Assembly: GCA_022385755.1 (NCBI GenBank)
Contig: MU278349.1
Span: 1,054,001-1,118,000, forward strand
Direction: 5' to 3'
Origin: Trametopsis cervina
Taxonomy: Eukaryota > Basidiomycota > Agaricomycetes > Polyporales > Irpicaceae
DNA: 64,000 bases
A program made the position numbers and the translations under genes. The notes beneath the pieces were generated by a model that searched no databases, was not told the origin of the DNA, and worked only from the letters and a program-made list of their open reading frames with translations. Shown here in pieces: positions 23,147 to 33,938 of this stretch (position 1 is the stretch's first letter; each line of letters opens with the position of its first letter).

Positions 23147-24708
23147 GAGGGCCGACAGGAAGCCAGAAGAATTAGCGAGTAAACGAGAGTGGCAGTACCA
23201 GAGGCCAAGTTAAATGAAATACGATAAAATGAGGATGCGGGTTGTGTATAACATGAGGTCCAAGAGTTGGAGTTACTCTCCAAGCGCAGTAATGCTGGCC
23301 ACCAATTAAGATGACGAGCGGGAATAAGCACGTGGCCAATACCTTTTTCAGTTGTGTATGCTTGGCGCTCCGGCCTACTGCTTCAGTTCCATCCACATTC
23401 AGGACGTTGAGTACGCAGTAAGGAGCGCGACCAAAGCACGACACATAATAGATGGTATTGACGAAAACCAATTAATTAGAAATGACCACCGGCGGGTGTA
23501 CCATGATGTAAGTGAGCAACACCGTCGATCCACGGCATGCTTGTCAATGAATTTGGACCCTGGGGAACTACATAGGCTGCGCATAAGAAGAAACAAACGT
23601 GGTGAACAGGCGGACAATGTTTACGGCAAGTTGATAGCAATCCGTCGGCCCCTGGAGCATATGCATAACGTCAAAGCATGACTACATAATTCACGATATC
23701 AATATGTCAACTCAAGCCCGGAGTACCACCAAAGAATGCGCAGATCGAGGTATAGCTACCGTTATCCGACCGAGTATGGACCCCGAGGCACTGTGTCCTT
23801 GATGAATTCAGAATACTAGCGGACAAAGCTTGCCCACTTATAGACTGACAACGCAGGAGTGAGTTCCATGCCGCTACTTCAAATGAGCGTTCCTCTACCC
23901 CGTGTTTCTCGGGATATAAGAATGATAATGCCCATCGCAATGATCAAACGGCTGTTTGCCATTGGTCCTCCGCTCACAGCAAGTAGAACAACAGTAAAGG
24001 GAAAGACGCACGTTAGACTTTTGGTTCCTTGACCCTCTATGAAGAGCGGTCATAAAACCGTCCTTAGGCCACCAGCAGACACTCAGTGTCAGCATGAAAC
24101 CGGCACTAGATCAGAAATGTACAGCTCATCCGCGACAACCACGAGCAAATACAGCACTGCGCGAAGCAGCTCTTCGTGCACCTCGCCGCGCACCTCGCCA
24201 CGACTGTGCAGCACCTGGAATTTACAGGTCCGTCTTGCCACAGTGTCGGAAAGTTTGCGCCTTGTGGCAGTGATTCAATTACTTCCGAGCTAGCGATAGA
24301 TTAGTGACATAGGGCACAAGAACCATAAGTCCCGGTCAAAAATCGATATTCATGACCTGAAAAGGTATGGTACCGGGTGTATACTAGTCTGCAAAAGAGC
24401 GTCAGTCGGCGGTCTATGCACGGTGCACCACAGCAAATACTGACCGTAATCACAAGCTGAGTCATCCATGTACTCTGAAGAGAGATTTATCGGTTTGAAG
24501 AGCGGTCCGCCGGGGAAGCCCCAGCCACATTACCGTCATGGGCGCGATGTAACATACTCTAAGACAATAAGACTCTGCAGGGTGAAGCAACCATGCGAGG
24601 CACGCCAATGGATGACTGAACTCGGCCCCAGGTCTCGCTGAAGCAAAAGCTGTCGCCGAGTTTGATAACTCCGCCACAAGGGTCCATGTATTGCGAACTC
24701 GTTGGACC
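23147..24708. other. Unannotated interval between EFR3 and BRCT gene
   Basis: About 1.56 kb. The minus strand has short hydrophobic frames (for example ATG near 23955 giving MANSRLIIAMGIIILIS, and frames around 23.2-23.6 kb) and a stretch near 24150 reading EVHEELLRAVLYLLVVVADE. I could not assemble these into one gene with good splice sites. Presumably it holds the EFR3 promoter and the BRCT gene's 3' UTR; a small membrane-protein gene cannot be excluded. Confidence 0.4.
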
Positions 24709-25646
24709 TCATACTGTAGATACATCGCGCGAAGGGCCAGCCGACAGCATTTCGGCCACGCTTCTGATACTCTCGTCTTTGACCACGCCGTAGATCCGTT
24801 CCGGAAGCCGTTTACCCGCTTCAATGGAATCTGTGACCCATTCTGGGCGGACTACTTGAACCTTGATAACAGATTTCTTGTGAAGGAATTTATGCGTCTT
24901 TGAGCCATTGAGTTGTTGTGAGGTAAGGATATGAGTGGCCGTTGAGGCAGTATTCCTATATTATCGCGAATCAGCTGAAGATAAAACCGTAGATGTGATC
25001 TGTCAACAAACAAGACTCGACCGCCGGCTAATGCAACAATGCGCTTCATCTCAATGTCTGTTGTGTCTTCAAGATAGCCGTCGATATAAATGCGCACACC
25101 GCTCATAATTTTCTTTTCAGGGGCACTAGTCGGTTTCGGTAGTTGGTCTTGAAGTTTCTTTGTCCGTGACTCAAGGTAGACCTTCTGGTTGGGGCGTCCC
25201 TCTCCACGTTGGTGACCGGTGGCGGTAGACGTAACATGGTCTGTAATGTATACTGCGTCAGTTCGAACCTTCCCCCGAGTAACCTTTATGTACCCGTTCT
25301 TGAGTAGATGTCAGAATGAGTTATCGGATTGGCTTCGTCGGCAAGAGTGCGTAGTAGATGTTTCGTGAGCGTAGACGAGGACGGCTTCTCCCCGTCTTTG
25401 ACCAATGGGGCAAGGAGTCTACGCTTGCCGAGATGTATATTAGCGGCTTTCCACAATACATGCATATGTTCATCCTCGCCTTTCTACACGTTTCTTGTCC
25501 TTCCAATCCCTCGCGGTACGTTCTTTTGGTTTTGACTTCGTGTAGGGCGTGAAACGGTTCGTGTTCGATTGTTCTGTCTTCTCCTGCTTGCTACCTTCGG
25601 CGAGACGTCGGGCAGATGGTTTGACGACTTTCACAAAACTGTCCAT
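24709..25646 (-). CDS. BRCT-domain protein
   Basis: The start is ATG 25646 (MDSFVKVVKPSARRLAEGSK), followed by several short exons and stop TGA at 24711-24709. Only the C-terminal domain is identifiable. It runs from IYIDGYLEDTTDIEMKRIVA and LAGGRVL, across a 3' intron (GTTTGT...ATATAG), to TASTATHILTSQQLNGSKTH. It closes with VVRPEWVTDSIEAGKRLPE, the conserved Trp-containing helix of a BRCT fold. BRCT domains mediate protein or phosphopeptide binding in DNA-damage responses. REV1 carries a similar single BRCT, but here the protein stops shortly after the domain, so no polymerase part exists. Upstream segments (LTKHLLRTLADEANPITHSD, and RTVYITDHVTSTATGHQRG) are unassigned. A 41-nt intron with GTACAT donor is needed; the 5' splice sites are less certain. 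Confidence 0.75.
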
Positions 25647-26210
25647 CTTCGTTGAAGCTGAAAACTATATACAGGAAAAGGATGGGGAGGATGAAGTTAA
25701 ATAGTTAAATAGTCATGAGAGAGGGACAAAGCTCAGGTGCTGGCCACAACATCCCCGACCATGGCCAAATGGCGGGAAGTCGCGAGAAATCGATGAACAA
25801 ACCGTCACGTGCAGCGCGTTATTTGTTCTGTCCAAAGCATGAGCGCGTATGCATTGCCTGCGAGGTGCAGCCGAAGCATCACCTGAATTCCTCCTCCTCA
25901 ATGAGCAGAGCGTATCGTTGCATCATATGACGCTCAAGTGACTCGTGACTTGGCAGGCGTGGATGAAGACTCTCGAAGCCAACGTAGCGAAATACTTACG
26001 TGGAGGCCTGTGATACTCTCGCGGATGATGCGGTCAAGTGGTTTCTTGACTGTTTACCTCGGCTTTAGCATCGCTCTCTGTACTTACAATGCTTATGCCC
26101 TGGAGTCCATTTCTCCGGTCACTGGGCCGACGAAGCAAGAGTGATTGACTCTCCGAGATATAAGAGTGTGAGCTACTCGAGGTCTCCCCAACCCCTCACA
26201 AAACGTCGCG
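25647..26210. promoter_or_regulatory. Divergent promoter region, BRCT gene / secreted protein gene
   Basis: About 560 bases between two divergent start codons. No recognised gene. A short plus-strand frame at 25938-26144 with a hydrophobic centre shows no family signature and lies just before the secreted-protein start. Confidence 0.45.
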
Positions 26211-26906
26211 ATGTCCCTACTCCAGAGGTTTGCGCTACTATTCTCGGTGTATACCTGGTTCACCCTGGTGTGCGGCGTCCCCTCCTTCGATGGGATTACA
26301 TTCTGGAGCTCAGACACTGGCTCTATAGTACCCGGAATGAGTGCTCTGGAGGCGTTGGGACCAAATAACAATTATGAGAACGGGCATTACATGCCACGTT
26401 TTCTGACATTATCTGGGGAACGAGGTGAGTTTCATCAGCTGGATATGAACAGCGCCGTCTGACAGAACACAGGTGCTCCCGGGAACGCGACTGTCAAGAC
26501 TGTACTAGGGAGGACGCCTCCGCCTTTGTTCTACATTCACAACAGCCAACTGTGGCAATATCATAACGCCTCCACAATCCTCCCCGTAAACGTCCACAAT
26601 TCCACGCTATCGTCTCAGCTGCCCCTACAAATGATAGCCGGCAAAAAGCGCGACGGAGTCAAAGGTGGATCATGGAGATGGCAGGGGACACAGTTGGTGT
26701 ACGAGCAAGGAAAAAGTAACAACGGGGGTGTGTACTATTCCTGCCAGGATACAAACGGCCTGATGGGAGTGTTCTTGTTTATGAGACCGTGAGTGTGCTC
26801 TCCCCTAATTCTCCCCCATGGCCTGATTATGATCAATCTATGTAGATCTCCAACACCTCAGGGTTGTACCATCTTCACGATCCACAGCTTTGTACGCGAC
26901 CATTGA
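26211..26906 (+). CDS. Small secreted protein of unknown function
   Basis: Exons 26211-26424, 26473-26788 and 26846-26906 join in frame to 196 residues. The N-terminus MSLLQRFALLFSVYTWFTLV followed by CGVPSFDG looks like a cleavable signal peptide. The mature part has several N-glycosylation sequons (for example NAT, NAS, NST), an aromatic-rich segment PPLFYIHNSQLWQYHN, and only a few cysteines (one in YYSCQDTNG, one in PQGCTIF near the end). I recognise no family; it has the style of the lineage-specific secreted proteins common in Agaricomycetes. Intron borders are GTGAGT/CACAG and GTGAGT/TGTAG. Convergent with OST1. Confidence 0.75.
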
Positions 26907-27059
26907 TTGCTGTGTTATATCGGTAGTTGCTCTATTTGTATCAATAGTTTCACATTCGAACTCATCAGAACCACACAATGAAATACTCATGATGAGTAGC
27001 GTAACACGTATGCTGATGATCTTGCAAATGACATATCAATGAATAAGTAACAAAGCACA

Positions 27060-28803
27060 TCACTTCTGTATCCGAGTGTCTACGCGCTTCCAGGTGAAAG
27101 CAAGGACAAAGACACTAAACAGCGCTGTGGCGACAGCAATTGGCTTCTTCAGATGCGCTGAGAAAGGGACCCTGTACTCGATCTAAATCCAATTGATGAG
27201 CACACTGCAGAGCGAGGCCAAACAACGTTTGACGTACATAGATAACTCCGACATGTCGGTCTGTGAGCTGGCTGTATTTCAAAGTTATGGCTGGGCGGCC
27301 GGTAGTGTCCAGGTAGGTGATGTGGTTCGAGATGCTGTTCACGGTAGCAGGAAAAGGGGGATGGAACTCAACATCACTATAAAATAGGAAAACACCCGGT
27401 CAAACTAAGTCTCTGGATTGGATACCGATCATACCTGGCTCCCTCGGGAAGGATGATAGTCACTTCGGCCTCGTCCACGACAGCGCCAGGGTACAAGGTT
27501 TGCACTGGTACACCAACAATGTACTTTCCATGTTCTTTATCCCACCCGGCGTAATCGGCGAGGGGAGAATCCCAGCCCAAGGTAAAGCTGTAGTTCCAGC
27601 CGCCCAATATAGGATATCTGGGACGGAATTCGAAATGCGTAAAGTGGTTGCTGTTCGCGCCCTTAGGAACGGATGAGGTATATCGAATGTGAGAGGTAGA
27701 CACGTTTCCATTAAGATCATAGAAGTACGCGTCGTGTATGCCCGCGGGAAGTTGGAGTGCGATGGAACCAAGCGTATGGGCGGGCAGACGGCGGAAGTAG
27801 TTCTGGGACTGGAATTCGAGACGCGAGAAATGTCCCTTCAGCCTAGGTACGTGTTGGTCAGTCAGCCAGACACAGAGATTTAATCATGATGCAATGGCAC
27901 GTACTCAGGACCAGCGTTGCGCAGCCATACGTTGTCTTGAATGTTTAGGTTTGCACCCCAGTGGCTAATCTCTGCCGTGCGCTCCAACCTGGTGACCTCT
28001 ACGACGGGAGTACCGTGTTCGTAATGCACAATCACGCGTTTTTGCTGCTTCTGAACAAAGTCCTTGTTGGTCGACACAGGGATGTTATTGTACGGCCCAT
28101 AGGTCACGGTGGCTCCAGACTTGGTTACTGGCGACTCCAAAGTGAATGCCTCAACATTCTCCGGAATAGTGTAAGAATGAATCTTTGGAGACTGCGCCCT
28201 GTTCTAGCGTAAGAATGCAATAGCCGGTCCAACACAAAGGATACGTACTTAATTTTGGTCCTTTGTACAAGCGTAGGATAGGGGCTCAAGACGAATAGAT
28301 CCGCCTCATACTTCAAAGATTGCTCGTCCTTCTGACTGGCTACCTTCGGCCACGGAGTGGTAGCATGGGTCTGCACTGTTTCGACAACAAGATTCGCGGT
28401 GCCATTTGTCTTCAGTGTCTTCGGAAATTCGACAGCGTAGAGGTATGCCCCGCTATTATCCAAGTCAATGAGCTCCCGCAGCGAGACAATTGCAAGGACA
28501 GTTCGCGACGAACGTTTTGGTATTCAGCCCGAAGTGCTCCAGCTGCAGAGGTACGGTCTGTCCCTTCACCTTCGCCTGGATCCAGCTCGTCTTCTTCGCT
28601 TCGTCCTCTCCTAAGGCAATGGTGTAGATGCTCGAGTCATCTTCAAGGGCCTTAACTGCATACGTTGTAGTGACGTGCACAAGCGATCCGCCGAGGTCGA
28701 CCGTGCGCACAATGGCGGTGTTTTCAAACGAGTGTTCAGCCGAGACAAGCGTGACCAGTAGAGTAAGTACGAAGGAGAGCCCTGAACCCCATCGTCTTGC
28801 CAT
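27060..28803 (-). CDS. OST1: Oligosaccharyltransferase subunit Ost1 (ribophorin I)
   Basis: Ost1 is an essential subunit of the ER oligosaccharyltransferase that N-glycosylates nascent proteins. The start MARRWGSGLSFVLTLLVTLV is a signal peptide. The lumenal part includes ENTAIVRTVDLGGSLVHVTT, LSPYPTLVQRTKIK, VTYGPYNNIPV, VIVHYEHGTPVVEVTRLER and ISHWGANLNIQDNVWLRNAG. Then come HFTHFEFRPRYPILGGWNYS and VTIILPEGAR. A single C-terminal membrane helix (KKPIAVATALFSVFVLAFTW) ends in a short basic tail KRVDTRIQK. The first intron is GTTCGT...ATAATAG and joins LNTKT to GAYLYAVEFP. Length is about 460-480 residues, normal for the family. The VTYGPYNN motif is diagnostic. Minus strand, 245 bp downstream of the uL22m stop. 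Confidence 0.94.
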
Positions 28804-29048
28804 GGTGGCAACAGAAAGTGGGAAGAATATGCGCGGTGCGCGTTCGTGGCTGCGACTGCAGACGTGTAACTTCGGTGTGACGGAAATAGCAGGCGCCCAA
28901 GCGCGTACATGTACTAATGAGCGCTGGTGATATCTCTAAGTCGTGAACCGCAAAACAGTACTCACGCGTGCGACACTTGAAAAGAAAGAATAGAAATCGT
29001 AACGTAAGGCCAATTATAATTCACGTCTATGATTACGCCTACAATAAA

Positions 29049-30033
29049 CTACCACGCCCAAGCAGGCCCCGGATTACGCAGAGGGACATCTTCACGAACA
29101 ATACCAGCCGACACAATTCTCTTGAGCTTGCGTTTGCGGTCTGCGGCTTTGACTTCCTGTGCAGTTTTCCCCTCTTTGAGTAGAACATGCAGTCGAGAAT
29201 CAGGGTGCACCCGGATACCCATCTTTCCTCGACCCCTGGGTTCTATTCTTTTCAGCTGCTTGGGGCCCTTTGTTACCCATGCTTCGGCTGGACAGTATTG
29301 CATGAATATCTCGTCGCTTGAGAGAAATAGAGACAGTAGCTCACCGACGACAAGCTTCCCCTCATTTAGACCCTTCAGGCCTGTGGCGTGGTCCTTCGCA
29401 ACGACCAGCATACTCTTGATACGTTTGCTGGCTCGTTTCTCGCTGAACATCATTTGGAGTATAGCAGCGTCAATGGGTTTGCCAGAAATTTGTCTGCCAA
29501 GCATGTTCAACTTTCTATGTGAGATTTTGAAGTTCGCCGTGGAGTATTTATGCTGCACACGAGTTAGCAAGAGGAGTATGAGAGAGCACGACGACATACA
29601 TGAGTGTACTGCTTCTTTGCCTTCACCACTGCACCTGTCGCACCCTCTGTCGCATCACCCTCCTCCTTTACATCTTCCGCTATAGCATCGAAGATGTTTC
29701 CTTGACCCTTCGCGGCATCCGCTTTACGTGCCGCTTCCAACTCTTCCTGTGTGTTCTGCTGTCGCTTATTCACAGCAAGGCTCTCCCTAATCCAGTTGAG
29801 CGGGTTTAGAGACGCACTGTTGTGACGGGGTGAGTTTGCTGGCTCGAGAACAAGAGGTATGAACGTACTGTCGTCGAGACTCCCAAACCACGGCTCGTGA
29901 AGAAGTTGCGGGTCGAGCTAGCCTGCTCGCAAGGGACGACGTAGCTGCTACTGCAATAACAGCTCAGTGTGGTGAGACCAAGGAAAGATGCTACGCGACT
30001 ACCTCTACGCAGCGTGCTTCCCACTGCCTGCAT
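29049..30033 (-). CDS. MRPL22: Mitochondrial large-subunit ribosomal protein uL22m
   Basis: The start ATG 30033 opens an Arg/Ala/Ser-rich presequence (MQAVGSTLRR, then VAATSSLASRLARPATSSRA) typical of mitochondrial targeting; two short introns interrupt it. The body has a mixed-charge linker (TQEELEAARKADAAKGQG) and then the L22 domain: YSTANFKISHRKLNMLGRQI, SGKPIDAAILQMMFSEKRAS, AKDHATGLKGLN. The C-terminus is basic. The KISHRKLN...G.P.D.A..QM.FS pattern is the uL22 fold entry. An intron lies before HKYSTANFK. It shares a 180-bp divergent promoter with YOS1. Confidence 0.92.
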
Positions 30034-30213
30034 CCTAACTTCGGGATTGAGTGTGCGCTGGAAAGTAGTTTGACGCCTGCAGTCCTCCGAGTGATCGTGT
30101 TCGGCGAGACGCCCTTCCACTTACACCTCCACGACCACAACACGTCTCAGCGTACCTACTAGGGTCACCTTGTAATAGAGTCATTCTGACTCTACGACCC
30201 GTAAATTTGGAGA
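30034..30213. promoter_or_regulatory. Shared divergent promoter, uL22m / YOS1
   Basis: Only 180 bases separate the two start codons, so the promoters and leaders overlap. No TATA box was evident. Confidence 0.6.
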
Positions 30214-30631
30214 ATGCTTACACTCGGCTCGATTCTATATGTCTCTCTCCTACTGATCAACGCCATGGCTGTCCTCAGTGAGGACAGATTCCTAGCGAGA
30301 AGTACGCAGTCGCGTTGTCTATGTGTATGCGTGACTGACCTTTTATCCCTCTTCTTTTAGTCGGATGGGCCTCAACTCAGGTTCAAGCGGGGCAAGCACA
30401 AGCGGGTTACGGCCAGGCTTATGGTCAAGCATACGACCAAGCGGGGCAGTCGGATATTGGGATGAAGGGACGACTCATAAATCTGATTAGTGCAGTCCGG
30501 ACATTGATGAGAAGTGCGTCTACTGTCTCATTTCATTGCATACAAGGCTAATGTGGTTTGCGGTACCTGTAGTACCTCTTATTGCACTAAATCTTGTCAT
30601 AATTGGCTACGAATTGATACTCGGTGGCTAA
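30214..30631 (+). CDS. YOS1: ER-Golgi transport protein Yos1 (IER3IP1 family)
   Basis: Exons 30214-30301, 30361-30513 and 30573-30631 join in frame to 99 residues. The N-terminal helix is LYVSLLLINAMAVLSEDRFL, a Gln/Ala/Gly-rich loop follows (QAQAGYGQAYGQAYDQAG), then KGRLINLISAVRTLMRIPLI and a second helix ending in YELILGG. Yos1 is a small two-helix ER/Golgi membrane protein that acts with Yip1-Yif1 in COPII vesicle transport. The LLINA.AVL.E.RFL and LI.AVRTL.R.PLI signatures match. The QAGYGQ-type loop is longer and more repetitive than in yeast. Convergent with the GILT-like gene (68 bp). Confidence 0.93.
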
Positions 30632-30699
30632 GCCTACGGAAGAATGTACATTGTGATGTTACAGTAATGCCAGTCACGGCCGGGCTATTGACACGCCAT

Positions 30700-31549
30700 T
30701 CACGCCAACTCCCTGTTCAATTTTGCGTATTCTTCGTTGATCTGTCTGATGAAGTCTTCTGGCTTGTGCCCTCCCTACTCTTTATCAGTACAGCATGGGC
30801 CAGACGGGACACACCACTCACCTCGCACTCCTTCCAGTCTTCATCATGAACACAGACCTTCTTTCCATTGATGAGGATGGTACAGCTTTTTCTAGGGAAG
30901 AAGTCAATATATGTGGCGGACTCGTATGGTACGTAATACTCACTCGACCCCCAAGGCTTGCGTCTGAAGCACGCTCTCTATCAGCAATCCTACCCCTTCC
31001 GCAGCCGTCCCGCTAGCATCGAGGCCCGCACATTCGCCGACACCACTGGTCTCCCAGTCTATGCCACTGACTTTCGCGCATTTCAACACAACGTCTGGCT
31101 TCCCGACCTCCCATCTCCCATAGAAGTTCTGACATTGTATGAACCTCCACCAGACGTCCTGAGGAGTATATTTGATAGCACAGAGCTCCTCGACATTGCC
31201 TCTGCACTCTGTAGGACCATGTCTGCACGTTACGCCGAAGTCCGGCTCAGAAGCATTTACTCTGAGATATTGGTTAGTAGCGCTCATCGTGGCAAGACTA
31301 CCACACTCACCTTCCGACAAACGTCAACGAGAGCTCAACCTTATCCCTGACCTGCTGCAATACGTGGTCGATCACGCTTTCGCACAGAAGAGCATCCGGG
31401 CACTGGCTCATTACACCGAGCACGACCGGCACTTTCAGATCTTCGGTATGGTAGTCCAAGTCTGTTGTCTGCACTTGTAGTGGCACCTTCAGAGTGTATC
31501 CGGTTGTGAGCCAAAGGGCTGCGCTTAGGGCTGCCCACTTGAGTGTCAT
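30700..31549 (-). CDS. GILT-family (gamma-interferon-inducible thiol reductase-like) secreted protein
   Basis: The start MTLKWAALSAALWLTTGYTL is a signal peptide. The mature protein begins with VPVVLGVMSQCPDALLCESV, then NASEPDFGVTCRHGPTECRG, then NVEELCAIKYTPQDVWWRFI, CQNFYGR, and a C-terminal KSCTILINGKKVCVHDEDW. Stop TGA lies at 30702-30700. A β-strand plus redox-loop start, the HGP.EC.GN segment, the C(A/I)..Y....W.F..C pattern and the late N.....C are the GILT pattern. GILT proteins are lysosomal or secreted thioredoxin-like thiol reductases. The usual CXXC redox pair is not present: the loop reads CPDA, and the next Cys is six residues after the first (CPDALLC), so classical activity is uncertain. 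Introns (GTGAGT/CAG and others) split the N-terminal loop and the two C-terminal exons. Confidence 0.85.
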
Positions 31550-31996
31550 TATGGTCGTTCGTGTAAGAAGTGTGAAGACTGTCAGTGAGTGCTCTCAGTT
31601 CGTCCTCGGTGACATATCCGCCCGCGAATAAGTTACGCAATCTGTGGCTCATATCGCGGAAATACCGCCAGCCTGATCTATAGTGCTAGCCGCTCGGCAA
31701 GGCAGCTGCATCGACTCCGGATTCGAGAGCATTCATATTCACTACATGCTCAACGTCTTTCTGGGTACACTCGGTATGCTCTCGTGGATCCAAGTACCCG
31801 TAGCAGAAGACTTCTGTATCGGTATTGAAATTTTTGAATTGCTTGCTAATAAATTCAATACGACTTATTGACTGGACTAATTCCAGAAGCCAGGACCATG
31901 CCGTCACAAAACAGAGGAGGTGCTGGAATTACGGACACCACAGACCCAAAGCGGTAGGGTGACCTGCTAGGAGGTCAGTGCATGTCCAACCTGAAT
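31550..31996. other. Intergenic region upstream of the GILT-like gene
   Basis: About 450 bases between the GILT-like start and the MIX23 stop, both on the minus strand. No gene was recognised; it should hold the GILT promoter. Confidence 0.5.
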
Positions 31997-32802
31997 TTAC
32001 CGGCTGGCTTGGGCGGCGTCCCACCACTTTCGAGCCTGTACATCCGACAATGGAGGCTCGAAGTATCTACAGCGTGAGTTGAAAGCTGTTGAAACGGCTA
32101 TGAGATGGTAACATCAAATATACGAGATGAAGCACACCTTGTAATGACCTATTCCTCACTATCTTTTCCACGGCAAGCTCATTGTGGAATTGGTTACGCT
32201 GCGAAGACGGGGCCCGCGTAAGATTAAGTTGCAAAGTGCATGTTTAGTTCAAACACTATTGGGTTGGAGAACTACGTGCCTTGACTTCGTCTGCGTAGAG
32301 CAGGCCTTTGATTTTTCGCTGTGCTGCTGGATCGTCGTCCACGCTCTGAAGAGACGCGCGTTTCTCTTCTAACGACTGGTCGACCACGCTGACACAGTAG
32401 TTCACAATTTCCGTGCGGCGGGTCCAGTTTTCTTAATCGTGAATAGATATCACAACGCCGTCCAATGCGAAGCACTCAGCAACTGCTTGGGGACTCACCA
32501 ACGAGATCTTTCCATAGGTGCGCACAGGCTTGGTCCTGTACGTTGCCTTTACTGGCCCCTATACGCTCAAGATCCCTGAACTTCGCATTCGTACGATTGA
32601 GGCTCATGATAATGGTGTCATCAAGCTTGCGGTATTGGCTCATTATGTCTGCGTTCGTGTACACGGTCAGCTCGCGTTCAAGGACAGCACGATACCACCT
32701 CGTACCTTTGAACAGAGAGAGGTTGTGGCATGTCGACGGAGTGACATTGACCTTCAGCGATGAAGCTTGCCCTGCTAGACCGGCTTGCTGTATCTGCGGC
32801 AT
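31997..32802 (-). CDS. MIX23: MIX23 (CCDC58/Cid2 family) mitochondrial protein
   Basis: Exons 32802-32499, 32431-32280, 32198-32138 and 32085-31997 join in frame to 201 residues. The family core is LDDTIIMSLNRTNAKF, ASKGNVQDQACAHLWKDLVE, NWTRRTEIVNYCVSVVDQSL and EEKRA, followed by RNQFHNELAVEKIVRNRSLQ and AFNSRCRYFEPP. Conserved Cys residues and the C..LW..L...W..R...I..C pattern match the CCDC58/Cid2 family. In yeast Mix23 is an intermembrane-space protein linked to protein import under stress. One intron appears to use a GC donor (GTCAAG|GCACGT) because no GT site keeps the frame. The fungal extension ending RKWWDAAQASR is lineage-specific. Confidence 0.87.
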
Positions 32803-33938
32803 GGAAAGTGCTAAGTAGAGAGGCTCGTCAGTTGAGGGGCACGGTGTCCGAGGTCACGGCGGGTCACGTCCGCGCATGACGCAGAACGCGGCGCGGCACG
32901 GCGGCAAAGAGATTGGGATCTTACAGATCCGCCACTGCGCCCTCAGATCTCTCTATTCGGTGGCGCGATCAATGTCTATCCGCATTGGAGAATTACCTCA
33001 GCCCCCGACAACATCGCACCGTTCAAGGCCGTAGCAAAGCATCGCGCGTAGGGTGCTCGAATTTGGCTAGGTCGTCGGTCATGCTCGGCGTTGTTCAGCC
33101 CTTCTTTCATTCCCGTTGCTCTCTGCTGCATAGATTCGCCGGCATCCCTGAAATGTAACACGTAGAAGCCCTGCCCGTCCCGGAAAAGTGTCATTGCTCG
33201 GGTCAGTAGACCCCACGGGAGGGAGACCAATAGGCTGAAAGGCCGCGTATCTCATTCAATGGACATGTGTCAGCCTCACGTTGGATGCCGTTAGCGTATG
33301 TGGGGCTACGCTCTACGTAAAGTTGCGGTGAGCTCAGCATGCTCGGACCAACCTGACTGTGGGCAGACTAATGTCTTGTTGCATTGATCTACGGCGCCTT
33401 TGGTGGCGTTACAATAGAGACCATCGCCGCCTATGGTCTGGGCAGGGTATGCAACGGAGAGCGGGCCAAGCCGGAAACGGTGTAGGACATGGATGATCGT
33501 TGCATTCATTGTTCAAACCGTCGGAGCATATAATCGGGCACGCGAAGTCAAAGGGATGTTCGAGCAATGCTGGCAGGAGGCCACCGAACTTTGGGAATAA
33601 TGATCTACGCCACCTTGTCTAGAACCTATGAGTTTCTAATAGAACACGGCTCAAGCATTTACACTTCATTGACGCGTTCCACAGCGTCGGGGTGTCTGAT
33701 ATGATACAGGAAGTCATTACAAAGATATATCCCCGGTACATAGTAGAGAAGCGAAGTATTAGAGAGATATCACGAGAGTGGCTGAAGAACGCGTAAGCAA
33801 CGACGGAAAATGCATCCATTAAATAGTTTGTGACAGAAAAGAACGCTCGAAGAGGATGAAACGATAAAAACGCAAACCCTTCCCAAATCATCATCCATTA
33901 TCCAACGAAATTCCAGTAGTGGATTTCCATACTGTTCT
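32803..33938. other. Intergenic region between MIX23 and zinc-finger gene
   Basis: About 1.1 kb. Short frames occur on both strands, for instance a minus-strand frame near 33.2-33.0 kb reading GFYVLHFRDAGESMQQRATG, but none extends or splices into a recognisable protein. It presumably contains the MIX23 promoter and the zinc-finger 3' UTR. Confidence 0.4.

Noticed and set aside
23172..24280. Hydrophobic minus-strand frames that might form a membrane-protein gene
   Set aside because: I could not join them with consistent donor/acceptor phases; left as unannotated rather than called.
29029..29685. 218-residue plus-strand open frame
   Set aside because: It lies entirely opposite the uL22m exons, which have clear homology; the plus frame is a shadow.
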